Origin: Pseudomonas putida | GTDB lineage: Bacteria > Pseudomonadota > Gammaproteobacteria > Pseudomonadales > Pseudomonadaceae | Reading direction: 5' to 3' | Assembly: GCF_026625125.1 (NCBI RefSeq) | Contig: NZ_CP113097.1 | Span: 4,388,001-4,452,000 of the forward strand | Length of the DNA: 64,000 nucleotides | Shown here: one piece after another, positions 53,480-62,777 of the stretch | How the letters are laid out: each line of letters starts with the position of its first letter | How positions within the stretch are numbered: position 1 is the stretch's first letter | Position numbers and translations under genes: made by a program | Notes under the pieces: generated by a model | What the model was told of the DNA's origin: nothing | Database searches by the model: none | Seen by the model: only the letters and a program-made list of their open reading frames with translations

Positions 53480-54001
53480 TCAACGCCAACTCTCTTTAAC
53501 CACCTTACGCCGCCCACCAAGAATCACCCAGCCAATTCCCAGCAACAGGCTTTCGACGACAAACGCCAGCACAAACCCTGCCCCCACGCCCCAGCCAATC
53601 GCCTCCGGCACCAGGAGAATCTGATAGCTGTACCCCTTGAGCGTCTCGTCGCGCATCTGCGGATCAGGCTGCACCAGCACATGCCAGGTGCGGCTGACCC
53701 ACGAGCCTTGCAAGGCCTGCCATTCGTCCTCGAGCATCTGGTTGCGGATCAGCAGGCTTTCGATGCTGTTGGCATCGCTGTTGAACACCACATCGTCACT
53801 GCTGCGGTAATGCCGCACCAGCGCCTGCAAATCGCCCTTGAAGAAACGTTCGGCGGTCTGTTTGAAGCCATCGAGTGCCTGGCGCGATTCGAACAGGTGC
53901 GCCTCGACCCGCTGGCTGTAGTCCTTGACCAGCCCAGGCACCTGGATACCGGCCAGCAGGCCGAAGGTGAACAGCAGCAACCGCAGGTAACTTCTGAACA
54001 T
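53480..54001 (-). CDS. DUF2937 family membrane protein
   Basis: 173 aa. An N-terminal hydrophobic segment (YLRLLLFTFGLLAGIQVPGLV), a soluble helical middle and a C-terminal membrane segment (GWGVGAGFVLAFVVESLLLGIGWVI) make the DUF2937 layout. Function unknown. It starts 9 bp after the end of the amidotransferase gene, so it is in the same transcript. Confidence 0.8.
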   Translation of the reverse strand: MFRSYLRLLLFTFGLLAGIQVPGLVKDYSQRVEAHLFESRQALDGFKQTAERFFKGDLQALVRHYRSSDDVVFNSDANSIESLLIRNQMLEDEWQALQGSWVSRTWHVLVQPDPQMRDETLKGYSYQILLVPEAIGWGVGAGFVLAFVVESLLLGIGWVILGGRRKVVKESWR

Positions 54002-54010
54002 GCAGCGTCC

Positions 54011-54784
54011 TTAGCTCTGGCCTTGCGTAACGCACTCTCCGTGCCGCCACAGGCCCCATTGGCCCGGTTCGTAGCGCCGCCAGGTCTCGTTCTCGGTCAA
54101 GGCCTCGGTGGCAATCACCGTGACCACGTCATTGGGGGTGGTTTGGGTGTGAAAGTCGACGATCAGGTCGACATCCTTCAACCGCGCCGCGCCAAAGGGG
54201 GCGCGACGGGTAATGTGTACCAGCTTGGTCGAACAGAAACAGAACAGCCAGTCACCATTGCTGAGCAGGCAGTTGAACACGCCCTTGCCGCGGTACTCGG
54301 CACAGGCTTCGACCAACACCGGCAGCAGCTGTTCCACCGCGACCGGCTCAGGGAAAGCGGCACGGATGCGGTTGAGCAAGTCGCAAAAGGCGGCTTCGCT
54401 GTCGGTGTCACCCACTGGCCGGTAGAAGGTTGCCTCACCCTGGAACGCCCCTAGCTGGCCGTTGTGGGCGAAGCACCAGTTACGGCCCCACATTTCGCGC
54501 ACGAACGGGTGCGTATTGGACAGGCACACCTGGCCCACATTGGCCTGGCGGATATGGCCAATGACCACTTCGCTCTTGATCGGATAACGCTGCACCAGGT
54601 TGGCGACTTCCGACTCGCTGCTCGCTGCCGGGTCCTGGAACAGTCGCAGGCCGCGACCTTCGTAGAAACCGATGCCCCAACCGTCACGGTGCGGGCCGGT
54701 GCGGCCGCCACGTTGCATCAGGCCGGTGAAGCTGAAGACGATGTCGGTGGGGACGTTGGCGCTCATGCCCAGCAGTTCGCACAT
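54011..54784 (-). CDS. Class II glutamine amidotransferase (YafJ-like)
   Basis: 257 aa. It begins MCELLGMSAN, so Cys2 becomes the N-terminal nucleophile after Met removal. GPHRDGWGIGFYEGRG (about 31-46), GHIRQANVG and SNTHPFVREMWGRNWCFAHNGQ follow, as in Ntn-type glutaminases of the YafJ/GatD-like group. The acceptor reaction is not known. It is the middle of three co-oriented genes (55293 to 53480). Confidence 0.9.
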   Translation of the reverse strand: MCELLGMSANVPTDIVFSFTGLMQRGGRTGPHRDGWGIGFYEGRGLRLFQDPAASSESEVANLVQRYPIKSEVVIGHIRQANVGQVCLSNTHPFVREMWGRNWCFAHNGQLGAFQGEATFYRPVGDTDSEAAFCDLLNRIRAAFPEPVAVEQLLPVLVEACAEYRGKGVFNCLLSNGDWLFCFCSTKLVHITRRAPFGAARLKDVDLIVDFHTQTTPNDVVTVIATEALTENETWRRYEPGQWGLWRHGECVTQGQS

Positions 54785-54798
54785 GGTGCTGCCTCCGC

Positions 54799-55293
54799 TT
54801 ACAGACGTGGCTCGACCCGGCCACCAGAAGCCGCGGCAGGCGGTGGGTCATTGCGGTAACGGTCACCGCGTTCGGCGGCCAGCGGTGCCCCGACGCCCAC
54901 TGGGTCGTCCTCGGCAGCCAGGCGCTTGGCTGCGGCCTCCTGCTGCTCGCGACGCTCGCGGGCACGCTTTTCCAGCGGCCAGCGCAGCAGCACGAAGGCC
55001 AGGTACAGGCCAAAGGCGATCAGGCCGTACATGGCAAAATCCGATACCGCGCGCCAGGCGTTGTTGCCCACCTTGAAGGCAACGTCCAGGGCAGTGATGG
55101 CGATGGCCGGGGCCATGGCATCCTTACCGGGGTCAACGACGGTCGGGGTCAATAACAGGACCGCGAGGATCACCCGCAGCGGCTCGCGCAGCCAGCGCCA
55201 CATCCAGCCAGTGAGTTTGAAACCCACCCAGAGACAACCCAGGGCAGCAACAGCGTAAAGGCCCCAGGCGAGGGTATAGTCGTTCTCGGTCAT
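54799..55293 (-). CDS. Conserved hypothetical membrane protein, 164 aa
   Basis: Not recognised as a named family. Three hydrophobic stretches are seen (LAWGLYAVAALGCLWVGF, LRVILAVLLLTPTVV, FAMYGLIAFGLYLAFVLL), followed by a charged C-terminal tail rich in Arg/Glu/Ala. It is upstream of the amidotransferase gene by 14 bp and divergent from the oligopeptidase B gene, 83 bp apart. Confidence 0.75.
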   Translation of the reverse strand: MTENDYTLAWGLYAVAALGCLWVGFKLTGWMWRWLREPLRVILAVLLLTPTVVDPGKDAMAPAIAITALDVAFKVGNNAWRAVSDFAMYGLIAFGLYLAFVLLRWPLEKRARERREQQEAAAKRLAAEDDPVGVGAPLAAERGDRYRNDPPPAAASGGRVEPRL

Positions 55294-55376
55294 GGTGATC
55301 GTGCAAGCCAGGCAAAGAGTTGCCTATGATAAACACTTTTCCGGGCGCAGGCGCCCCCCCAGCCAAGAGATCCCCG

Positions 55377-57419
55377 ATGCCCAACGCGCTCCAGCCCCCC
55401 ATCGCCCGCCAAGACCAGGCCGCCGACCCCTACGCCTGGTTGCAACAGCGCGACACCCCTGAGGTGCTTGAGTACCTGCAGGCCGAAAACGCCTACCAGC
55501 AAGCGTGCCTGGCCGACCAGGCGCCCCTGCGCGAACAGCTGTTCGAAGAGATCAAGGGCCGTATCCTGGAAACTGACCTGTCATTGCCCTCCCCCTGGGG
55601 CCCCTACCTGTATTACACCCGCACCACAGCGGGCGATGAGTACCCGCGCCACTATCGCTGCCCACGGCCTGCCGATGACAGCAACACAGTGGACGAACGC
55701 CAGGAACAGCTGCTGCTCGACCCCAACGCCCTGGCCAACGGCGGCTTTCTGGCCCTTGGCGGCTTCAGCGTCAGCCCCGATCACCGCCTGCTGGCCTACA
55801 GCCTCGACACCAGCGGCGACGAGGTCTACAGCCTGTACGTCAAGGACCTGGCCAGCGGCAACCTGACCGCCCTGCCCTTCGACGACTGCGACGGCAGCCT
55901 GACCTGGGCCAATGACAGCCAGACGCTGTTCTTCGCCGAACTGGACGATACCCACCGCCCGTGGCGGCTGCGCCGTCACACGCTGGGCGAAACCGGCGCG
56001 CCGACCGTATTCGAAGAGCCGGACGGGCGTTTTTTCCTGCACTGTTACCGCGCCAGCTCCGAGCGCCAGCTGGTTTTGCTGCTCAACAGCAAGACCACCA
56101 GCGAAGCCTGGGTGCTGGACGCTGAAACGCCGCGGGCGGCATTCACCTGCCTGGCACCGCGCGCCGAGGGCCACGAGTACTTCCCCGACCACGGCCAGCT
56201 CGATGGCCAGTGGCGATGGTTCATCCGCAGCAATCAGGACGGTATCAACTTCGCGCTGTACCAGGCAGCGGCAGACCAGGTGCCCACCCGTGAGCAATGG
56301 CAGGTGCTGGTACCACACCGCGACGAGGTCATGCTCGAAGGCCTGAGCCTCAACGCCAGCGCCCTCACCTTGAGCCTGCGTGAAGGCGGGCTACCGATCA
56401 TCGAAGTGCGCCCGCAAGGCACGCCGGCCTACCGCGTCGAACTGCCTGACGCGGCCTATAGCCTGTACGTGCAGGACAGCCTGGAGTTCGCCAGCACGCG
56501 CATCCGCCTGCGCTACGAGGCGCTCAACCGCCCGGCCCAGGTGCGTCAGCTGGATCTGGCCACGGGCGCGCAGGCGGTGCTCAAGCAAACCCCGGTGCTG
56601 GGCGATTTCGATGCCGGTGACTACGTCAGCGAACGCCTGTGGGCCACCGCCGCCGATGGCACCCAGGTGCCGATCAGCCTGGTACGCCGCAAACAAGACC
56701 AGGGCAAGACGGTACCTCTGTACCTGTACGGTTACGGTGCCTACGGCGAGAGCCTCGACCCGTGGTTCTCGCATGCCCGCCTGAGCCTGCTGCAACGCGG
56801 TGTAGCCTTTGCCATCGCCCATGTGCGCGGTGGCGGCGAGCTGGGTGAAGCCTGGTATCGCGCCGGCAAGCAGGAGCACAAGCCCAACAGCTTCAGCGAC
56901 TTCATCGCCTGCGCCGAGCACCTGATCGCCCAGGGCGTGACAGCCTCCGACCGCTTGGCCATCAGTGGCGGCAGCGCCGGTGGCCTGCTGATCGGTGCCG
57001 TGCTCAACCTGCGCCCGGAGCTGTTCCGCTGCGCCATCGCCGAAGTGCCGTTCGTCGACGTGCTCAACACCATGCTCGACCCCGACCTGCCATTGACCGT
57101 CACCGAGTACGACGAATGGGGCAACCCGCAAGAGCCACAGGTGTACGAGCGGATCAAGGCCTACGCGCCCTACGAGAATGTCAGCGCCCAGGCCTACCCG
57201 GCCATGCTGGTGGTCGCTGGCTATAACGACAGCCGCGTGCAGTATTGGGAGGCAGCCAAGTGGGTGGCGCGCCTGCGTACACTCAAGACCGACAGCAACC
57301 TGCTGCTGCTCAAGACCGAGATGGGAGCCGGCCACGGCGGTATGAGCGGGCGCTACCAGGGGTTGCGAGACGTGGCACTGGAATATGCGTTCGTCTTCAA
57401 TGAGCTGGGCGTGGTTTAA
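55377..57419 (+). CDS. ptrB: Oligopeptidase B (S9 prolyl oligopeptidase family)
   Basis: 680 aa. N-terminal propeller (about residues 70-400), then a catalytic domain with SGGSAGGLLIGA (nucleophile Ser about 534) and GYNDSRVQYWEAAKW (Asp) and GAGHGGMSGRY (His). The acidic segment that selects basic P1 residues in oligopeptidase B is plausible but not proven here. It is a cytosolic peptidase that cleaves after Arg/Lys. The ATG at 55377 gives the expected start MPNALQPPIA. Divergent from the membrane protein gene. Confidence 0.9.
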   Translation: MPNALQPPIARQDQAADPYAWLQQRDTPEVLEYLQAENAYQQACLADQAPLREQLFEEIKGRILETDLSLPSPWGPYLYYTRTTAGDEYPRHYRCPRPADDSNTVDERQEQLLLDPNALANGGFLALGGFSVSPDHRLLAYSLDTSGDEVYSLYVKDLASGNLTALPFDDCDGSLTWANDSQTLFFAELDDTHRPWRLRRHTLGETGAPTVFEEPDGRFFLHCYRASSERQLVLLLNSKTTSEAWVLDAETPRAAFTCLAPRAEGHEYFPDHGQLDGQWRWFIRSNQDGINFALYQAAADQVPTREQWQVLVPHRDEVMLEGLSLNASALTLSLREGGLPIIEVRPQGTPAYRVELPDAAYSLYVQDSLEFASTRIRLRYEALNRPAQVRQLDLATGAQAVLKQTPVLGDFDAGDYVSERLWATAADGTQVPISLVRRKQDQGKTVPLYLYGYGAYGESLDPWFSHARLSLLQRGVAFAIAHVRGGGELGEAWYRAGKQEHKPNSFSDFIACAEHLIAQGVTASDRLAISGGSAGGLLIGAVLNLRPELFRCAIAEVPFVDVLNTMLDPDLPLTVTEYDEWGNPQEPQVYERIKAYAPYENVSAQAYPAMLVVAGYNDSRVQYWEAAKWVARLRTLKTDSNLLLLKTEMGAGHGGMSGRYQGLRDVALEYAFVFNELGVV

Positions 57420-57531
57420 AACGCGCTTTTCGTTGTCATAGCTTCGAGGGCCAATGGCCCTGATTGCCGGCAAGCCGACGATCAGGGCGGCCTCAGAACT
57501 TTCGGACAACACCCGCCAAGAAGAACGACAC

Positions 57532-57999
57532 ATGCCCGACCAGACCCATCTCAGCGCCGAAATCCGCGACATGCTCATGGACTGCGACCTGTTCGATACC
57601 TTGCAGCCCGGTGACTTCCATACCGCCGCAGGCTACTTCAGCCTCGCCACCCTGGTCGAAGGCGAAACCATCTTCAACGAAGGCGATGCCGGCACCTTCA
57701 TGTGCATCCTGCACCGGGGGGTGGTTTCAGTGCGCAAGACCGACGCCCACGGTGCCCAAGTGGAGATCGCCACGCTGCGCAGTGGCCGCGCCTTCGGCGA
57801 AATGGCTGTGCTGGACGGCGAGCGCCGCTCGGCCAGTTGCATGGCTGCCAGCGACTGCCTGCTGCTGACCTTGGGCAAGGATTCGCTGGAAAAGATGCTC
57901 AACGAAGCCCCACGCATCGCCGCACGGATCATCCGCGCATTGGCCGTAGCCTTGTCGAAACGCCTACGGATGCAGGACGGGCAGCGCCTGGCGCTTTAA
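57532..57999 (+). CDS. Cyclic-nucleotide-binding-domain protein without an output domain
   Basis: 155 aa, essentially a single cNMP domain (FNEGDAGTFMCILHRGVVSVRK at about 45-66; the phosphate cassette region GRAFGEMAVLDGERRSASCMA at about 86-106). There is no helix-turn-helix or kinase part. It could sense cAMP or c-di-GMP and act through a partner protein. It starts about 110 bp after ptrB; a short REP (around 57461-57488) lies between. Its stop overlaps the convergent Pro-rich gene by 4 bp. Confidence 0.85.
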   Translation: MPDQTHLSAEIRDMLMDCDLFDTLQPGDFHTAAGYFSLATLVEGETIFNEGDAGTFMCILHRGVVSVRKTDAHGAQVEIATLRSGRAFGEMAVLDGERRSASCMAASDCLLLTLGKDSLEKMLNEAPRIAARIIRALAVALSKRLRMQDGQRLAL

Positions 58000-58274
58000 T
58001 TATCCTTCGCAGCCGGCTTGTCAGGTTCGGTGCGCAACCCAGGCAGTGGCTGATCCTTCGGCGGCCCTGGCAGCGGAATGGGCGGCAGCAGCGGCGCGCC
58101 GGGCTGCCTGTCATAGGCCTTGGGGGCAGTGCTCGGGGTAATCTGAGGGTACGGCGTGGGCGTTGCTGTGCCAGGTGCTCCCGGCACCGGTGTGGTGATA
58201 CGTGGCGGCGTGCCGGCGGCATGCACCAAGGGCAGGCCGGCTAAAAGCAGCGCGGCGAGGATCGCACGAAACAT
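57996..58274 (-). CDS. Small exported proline-rich protein
   Basis: 92 aa. A signal peptide (FRAILAALLLAGLPLVHA) is followed by a chain very rich in Pro and Thr (PVPGAPGTATPTPYP, LLPPIPLPGPPKDQP), likely extended and disordered in the periplasm. AGGAGGTTGCTG before the ATG is a strong ribosome-binding site. No family recognised. Convergent with the cNMP-domain gene, overlapping by 4 bp. Confidence 0.75.
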   Translation of the reverse strand: MFRAILAALLLAGLPLVHAAGTPPRITTPVPGAPGTATPTPYPQITPSTAPKAYDRQPGAPLLPPIPLPGPPKDQPLPGLRTEPDKPAAKDN

Positions 58275-58405
58275 CAGCAACCTCCTGTCTGAACATTTCT
58301 ACAGGCTACGCCTTAATACGCGTTTTCGCCTGTCCGCTTGCCCCGCAAGCGCGCTAGACTCATTGGCATAACCGTTACCTGCCTGATCAGAACAAAGGAA
58401 ACACC

Positions 58406-58777
58406 ATGAGTTCGGCATCCACGTCCGCCGCCACCGCCCGCCTCGACCGTATCCTCGCCGACGCCAAGCGCGACAAAGAGATGGGCTACCGCGACAAAGC
58501 CTTGAGAATGTACCCGCACGTGTGCGGCCGTTGCGCCCGTGAGTTCGCCGGCAAGCGCCTGAGCGAGCTGACCGTTCATCACCGTGACCACAACCATGAC
58601 AACAACCCACAGGACGGCTCCAACTGGGAGCTGCTGTGCCTGTACTGCCACGACAACGAGCATTCGCGCTATACCGACCAGCAGTACTTCAGCGAAGGCT
58701 CCACCAGCACCCCGAGCATTGCCAAGGCCACGCACAACCCGTTCGCCGGGCTGGCTGGCTTGCTGAAGAAAGACTGA
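58406..58777 (+). CDS. yajD: YajD-like HNH nuclease-fold protein
   Basis: 123 aa. VCGRCAREF, TVHHRDHNHDNNPQDGSNWELLC and LYCHDNEHSRY form an HNH/Zn-binding motif (Cys pairs and the HHRDHNH core at about 56-62), matching YajD. Nuclease activity is not established. It has AAAGGAAACACC before the ATG. It stands alone between a divergent proline-rich gene and the SpoU-type methyltransferase. Confidence 0.88.
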   Translation: MSSASTSAATARLDRILADAKRDKEMGYRDKALRMYPHVCGRCAREFAGKRLSELTVHHRDHNHDNNPQDGSNWELLCLYCHDNEHSRYTDQQYFSEGSTSTPSIAKATHNPFAGLAGLLKKD

Positions 58778-58849
58778 CTGTCGACAGAGCCCCCCGCTGC
58801 CGCCGGCGAGCCCGTATAATCGCGCTTTTTTTGCGAAGGGCCCCGGCAC

Positions 58850-59320
58850 GTGGCTAACAAACGGTACAGTTGCATCGGCCTGTTCAACCCAAAATCTGCA
58901 GAGAACGTAGGCTCGGTGATGCGCGCAGCGGGTTGCTACGGCGTGAACTCGGTGTTCTACACCGGCAAGCGCTATGAGCGCGCCCGCGACTTCGTCACTG
59001 ACACCAAGCGCGTGCACTACGATATTCCGTTGATCGGCATCGACGACCTGCAGCGCATCATCCCGCTGGGTTGCACACCCGTTGCAGTGGAGTTGGTGGA
59101 AGGTGCTCGGCCCTTGCCTGAATACACCCACCCTGATCGCGCCATTTACATCTTCGGGCCGGAAGACGGCAGCCTCGATGCGAACGTGCGCGCGTGGTGC
59201 GAAGAAACCATCTATATCCCCACCGAAGGCTGCATGAACCTGGCCGCGACGGTGAACGTGGTGTTGTACGACCGTTTGGCCAAGGGCCTCAATACCCGCT
59301 CGGGGCCCAAGTTCAAATAG
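58850..59320 (+). CDS. SpoU/TrmH family RNA 2'-O-methyltransferase
   Basis: 156 aa, a compact SPOUT domain without N-terminal extension. IGLFNPKSAENVGSVMRAAGCYG (motif 1, about 7-29), AIYIFGPEDGSLD (motif 2, about 100-112) and TEGCMNLAATVNVVLYDRL (motif 3, about 124-143) form the knot. It transfers methyl from SAM to a ribose 2'-OH of tRNA or rRNA. Start is GTG 58850 with GAAGGG 11 bp before. The exact RNA target is uncertain. Confidence 0.88.
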   Translation: MANKRYSCIGLFNPKSAENVGSVMRAAGCYGVNSVFYTGKRYERARDFVTDTKRVHYDIPLIGIDDLQRIIPLGCTPVAVELVEGARPLPEYTHPDRAIYIFGPEDGSLDANVRAWCEETIYIPTEGCMNLAATVNVVLYDRLAKGLNTRSGPKFK

Positions 59321-59425
59321 CGCAGCGCCCTGCCGGCATGGGCACATGTGACCACCTGGCAAACCGACTGAACGTGTGCAGCAACCCTCTGGTCAGCTGC
59401 TTACACTTCAGATGGAGGGCTTGCC

Positions 59426-59767
59426 ATGCTCGATATTCATTCCACTACGGCGTCACCGGACCATAACGTACAGGGCCTGGAGCGGGTCGGTTCACTGGCC
59501 GGTGGTGCGCTGATGTTCACCAAGGGTATGCGCCACGGCGGGCTGGTCGGGCTACTGCAGATGGTGTTCGGTGGCATTGCGGTGGCGCGCGGGGTCAGTG
59601 GGCATTGCTCGACCAAGGCCTGGTGGCAGAAGCATCGACAGGAATATCACCGTTTGCGCTCGGATATCGAACGCAGTGCCACCGAGCTCGAGGCGCTCAA
59701 ACGCAGTGCCGAGGCGGCGACGGAGGGGGTGACGGTAACGGGGAAGGACCCGCTCACGGGTAGTTGA
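59426..59767 (+). CDS. DUF2892/YgaP-like membrane-associated protein
   Basis: 113 aa. LERVGSLAGGALMFTKGMRHGGLVGLLQMVFGGIAVARGVSGHC is the DUF2892 transmembrane hairpin region, followed by a helical tail (RSDIERSATELEALKRSAEA) that could form a coiled coil. GGAGGGCTTGCC precedes the ATG. No rhodanese domain is present. Function unknown. Confidence 0.82.
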   Translation: MLDIHSTTASPDHNVQGLERVGSLAGGALMFTKGMRHGGLVGLLQMVFGGIAVARGVSGHCSTKAWWQKHRQEYHRLRSDIERSATELEALKRSAEAATEGVTVTGKDPLTGS

Positions 59768-59781
59768 TCAGCGGCTTGTAC

Positions 59782-59877
59782 GGGCCCTGTCGCCGGCAAG
59801 CCTGCACCCACCCTCACTGCCCAGCCCGTTGAAACGGTGTGGCAGAAGTGGAAGCAGGCCTGCCGGCGACAGGGCCG
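59782..59877. repeat. Inverted REP pair
   Basis: gggccctgtcgccggcaagcc (59782-59802) and ggcctgccggcgacagggcc (59858-59877) are inverted copies 55 bp apart, between the DUF2892 gene and the convergent M61-like gene. A likely bidirectional terminator-like element. Confidence 0.8.
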
Positions 59878-59894
59878 GCTGAGCCAGCCTGGCG

Positions 59895-61103
59895 CTAACG
59901 CAACGCCTTGCTCTGCAACACTTCGGATCGGCGCCCCAGCACGTTCTCACTGATCTGCACGAATTCCTCGGTGCTCACCTTCGGCAAGCGCATGAGCGCC
60001 TGCGTCACATCATCCAGCGAGCGCTTGGCCTGGGTGTGGATGCGTATTTCCTTGTCCAGCGCCTGCAGCAGCAACACCCCACGGGCAACCTGGGCCGTAC
60101 TTGCCCGCTCACCACGCAGCTGGCTGACCTTGGCACCCTGCTTCTGCAAACGCGCCTGCCACACCTGGTAGCGGTCATCGCTCACACCCCCCGCCCGGCG
60201 CAGCAACTCGTCGGCGTAATAATCGCTGAGGCTTTGGCCCAGCCAGTCGCTGTCAGCACTCACACGGATCTGCGCAAACAGCTGCACCAGTTCACGCAGC
60301 AACGGGCTGTTACCGCTCTCACTGACCATGGGCCGCGCGCTGTGCAGGTACAGCGAGCCCCGCGCTGACATTGCTCCGCGCCACATGCCATCGCGTGCCC
60401 CCACCAACAGCAACTTTGCCGGGTCGCGGGGGAATACGGCCTGCAGGTGCGGCCAGACGAAGGTCAACAGGGTGAGACTGTCCATGCGGCGCATGCCCTG
60501 CCCTACCGGTGCCGCCACCGTCACGTCCGTCTCGCCCAGGCGCGCACGTCGGCTGCCAAGGTCGCCGGCCAGCATCCAGCCAGTCGGGCGATCGAACAGG
60601 CGCGACACGTTGTCGATACGGAACTTGTCCTTGCCGATACGCGGCCAGGACGTTTCGATGCTTTTCCAGCCTTCAGGCAGGTCGACCGACAGGCGCGCCA
60701 CCAGTTCGGTGCCGTCTTGCTGGTCGAGGCGTGCCGGTGGCACCAACTGGTCACCCAGGAACAACGCCCAGTGGGGCGTGATGCGTGAGGAATAGGCGCC
60801 GCTGCGCACCTTCTGGTCCAGCTTGACCCGGTAGCTGAGGCTGGTCTTGCCCGCCGCCGGGTGCCACACGCCGCGCTCCCCCTGCACCTGCCACTGGCCG
60901 TCCGCCTGGAAGCCGCTGTACGCCCCCTGCTTGCCCAGGTCGAAGTCCAGGCTACGCACGGCACTGCCGTCTGCCAGGGTCAGGCGCACTTCGGCCTGGC
61001 CATTGGCAGGCAGCAGCCGCACCTGATAGTCGAGGTCGACTTTCTTCGCCCAGGCCGGCGAGCAGGCCATAAGGCCCAGCAGGAGCAACAGCTGGCAACG
61101 CAT
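59895..61103 (-). CDS. Exported M61-aminopeptidase-like protein lacking the zinc site
   Basis: 402 aa with a signal peptide (LLLLGLMACSPAWA, cleavage about residue 19). The N-terminal beta domain (LDYQVRLLPANGQAEVRLTL) and the helical part resemble M61 glycyl aminopeptidases. Where HExxH is expected the sequence is LLRELVQLFAQ, and the following WLGQSLSDYYADELLRRAG corresponds to the family's WFTEGFTDYYA. The zinc ligands are therefore missing and the protein is probably not an active peptidase. Family assignment is by overall pattern. Confidence 0.72.
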   Translation of the reverse strand: MRCQLLLLLGLMACSPAWAKKVDLDYQVRLLPANGQAEVRLTLADGSAVRSLDFDLGKQGAYSGFQADGQWQVQGERGVWHPAAGKTSLSYRVKLDQKVRSGAYSSRITPHWALFLGDQLVPPARLDQQDGTELVARLSVDLPEGWKSIETSWPRIGKDKFRIDNVSRLFDRPTGWMLAGDLGSRRARLGETDVTVAAPVGQGMRRMDSLTLLTFVWPHLQAVFPRDPAKLLLVGARDGMWRGAMSARGSLYLHSARPMVSESGNSPLLRELVQLFAQIRVSADSDWLGQSLSDYYADELLRRAGGVSDDRYQVWQARLQKQGAKVSQLRGERASTAQVARGVLLLQALDKEIRIHTQAKRSLDDVTQALMRLPKVSTEEFVQISENVLGRRSEVLQSKALR

Positions 61104-61144
61104 ACAGAAACTCCTTGTTCCCCAGAGGCGACGGAGGGTGCCGC

Positions 61145-61594
61145 TCAGCTGGCGCGAAAAATCAGGTGGTCTTCCCAGTCGTCTTCGTCCACATCCTGCT
61201 CCCTGAGCATACGCCCGGACTGGGAAATGCGCTGTTCATGCACCTGGGTGCGATCGCCACAGACCAGGTGGTGCCAGGCCGGCAGGTCCTTGCCCTCGCT
61301 GACCAGGCGATACCCGCAGGTGCTCGGCAGCCACTTGAACTGGTCAGCCTTGCCTGGGGTGAGCTGAATACAATCGGGCACCTGGGCGAAACGGTTGGGG
61401 TAATCGCTGCACTGGCAGGTGTTCATGTCCAGCAGCTTGCAGGCGATACGGGTGTAATAGACGCTGTTGTCGTCCTCGTCCTCGAGCTTTTGCAGGCAGC
61501 AAAGGCCACAGCCGTCACACAGCGATTCCCACTCTTGCGGGTCGAGTTGTTCGAGGGTCTTGCGCCGCCAGAACGGCGCGCTTTCAGCGATCAT
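61145..61594 (-). CDS. ycgN: UPF0260/YcgN cysteine-cluster protein
   Basis: 149 aa, exactly the usual length of this family. The eight-Cys cluster is present: [15 protein letters not shown] (about 28-42), [18 protein letters not shown] (about 53-70), DCIQL and [21 protein letters not shown]. These probably bind a metal or iron-sulfur centre. The start MIAESAPFW at 61594 follows CAGGAAACCC; the ATG at 61612 is less likely. Function unknown. Confidence 0.88.
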   Translation of the reverse strand: MIAESAPFWRRKTLEQLDPQEWESLCDGCGLCCLQKLEDEDDNSVYYTRIACKLLDMNTCQCSDYPNRFAQVPDCIQLTPGKADQFKWLPSTCGYRLVSEGKDLPAWHHLVCGDRTQVHEQRISQSGRMLREQDVDEDDWEDHLIFRAS

Positions 61595-61766
61595 CACACG
61601 GGTTTCCTGCATTGGGCCTGCGCCAAGCTTCACGCTGGAGGCTCCAGGCAAATTGCGGCGCTTACGGCTTTGTTCTGTGGTTTTGAGCGTGGCGCCATGG
61701 CGGCGCCAGTCTAGAGCCTGGCCTTGGGCAATGCCAGACCGCCTGTCAGTGCCCTATGGCTGCAGT

Positions 61767-62699
61767 TCAATAGCCCCGCGCGAAATCCACTTCGCCACGC
61801 AAACCTTGCCCTGCCTGGTAGTGCCGCACGTTCTCGACAAACAACCGTACCATCGCCGCTGGCGAAGTCGGTGCCGAGCTGTGCCCGGTCAGCAACAACC
61901 CCCACGCGGTCCAGAACGGGTGACGCTGCGGCAACGGCTCCTGCCGGCACACATCGATCACCGCGCCCGCCAGGTCGCCCTGCTTCAGCGCCTGGACCAG
62001 GTCGGCATCGACCACCGCCACACCACGCCCGGCATTGATGAACAGCGCGCTAGGCTGGAAACACTTGAACAGTGCGGCATCATAAAGATCATGGGTTGCC
62101 GGCGTATCCGGCAACAGGTTGAGCACGTAATCGGCCTGCCCGACCATCCGCGGCAAATCAGCCAACCCGGCGACCTCGACGAACGGCGCCTGCTCGCGGG
62201 GCGTGCTGGCGATGCCATACAGGGTCATGCCAAACGGCAAGAGGCATTCGGCTACACGCTGGCCGATATCGCCGGTGCCCACGATCAGCACCTTGCGCCC
62301 TTCGAGCGTCCCCCCCGGGCGGTCGTCCCACCGGCGCTCTACCTGGCTCACCAGCCGAGACAGCACTTCGCGCTCGTGCCCCAGCATGTAGGTGAGCATG
62401 TACTCGGCCATCACTTGGCCAAAGATGCCGACCGCACGGGTCAGGCGGTAATCACGCGGCAGGCCATCGGCCAGCAAGGGCGTGATGCCGGCCCAGGTCG
62501 ATTGCATCCAGGCCGGCTTGTGGCCCTGGCGCAGCAGGCTTGCCAGCAAGTCTGGCTGGCCCAGCCAGACCGAACACTGGGGTGCCTGCAAGGCCAGCTC
62601 GGCGGAATCGCCGCTGGTCAGGATTTCCAGGTCCGGGGCCGCGCCAGCCAGCAGCCCGGCATAGTTGGCATGATCCTGCTCAGCGATCAGAACGCGCAT
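61767..62699 (-). CDS. D-2-hydroxyacid dehydrogenase (glyoxylate/hydroxypyruvate-reductase-like)
   Basis: 310 aa. Cofactor motif LIVGTGDIGQRVAE (about 138-151), then NLLPDTPATHDL (about 201), INAGRGVAVVD (about 225) and the C-terminal catalytic His in LLTGHSSAPT (about 280). NAD(P)-dependent reduction of 2-oxo acids is expected. It starts at MRVLIAEQD. It lies 78 bp after ycgL and 172 bp before ycgN on the minus strand. Confidence 0.88.
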   Translation of the reverse strand: MRVLIAEQDHANYAGLLAGAAPDLEILTSGDSAELALQAPQCSVWLGQPDLLASLLRQGHKPAWMQSTWAGITPLLADGLPRDYRLTRAVGIFGQVMAEYMLTYMLGHEREVLSRLVSQVERRWDDRPGGTLEGRKVLIVGTGDIGQRVAECLLPFGMTLYGIASTPREQAPFVEVAGLADLPRMVGQADYVLNLLPDTPATHDLYDAALFKCFQPSALFINAGRGVAVVDADLVQALKQGDLAGAVIDVCRQEPLPQRHPFWTAWGLLLTGHSSAPTSPAAMVRLFVENVRHYQAGQGLRGEVDFARGY

Positions 62700-62777
62700 C
62701 AAAGTGACAACCTTGGCAGACAACGAAGGCGGCCCGGCATGCAGGCCACCTGAGGGTGTGGAGGGATCGTGGCCGGA

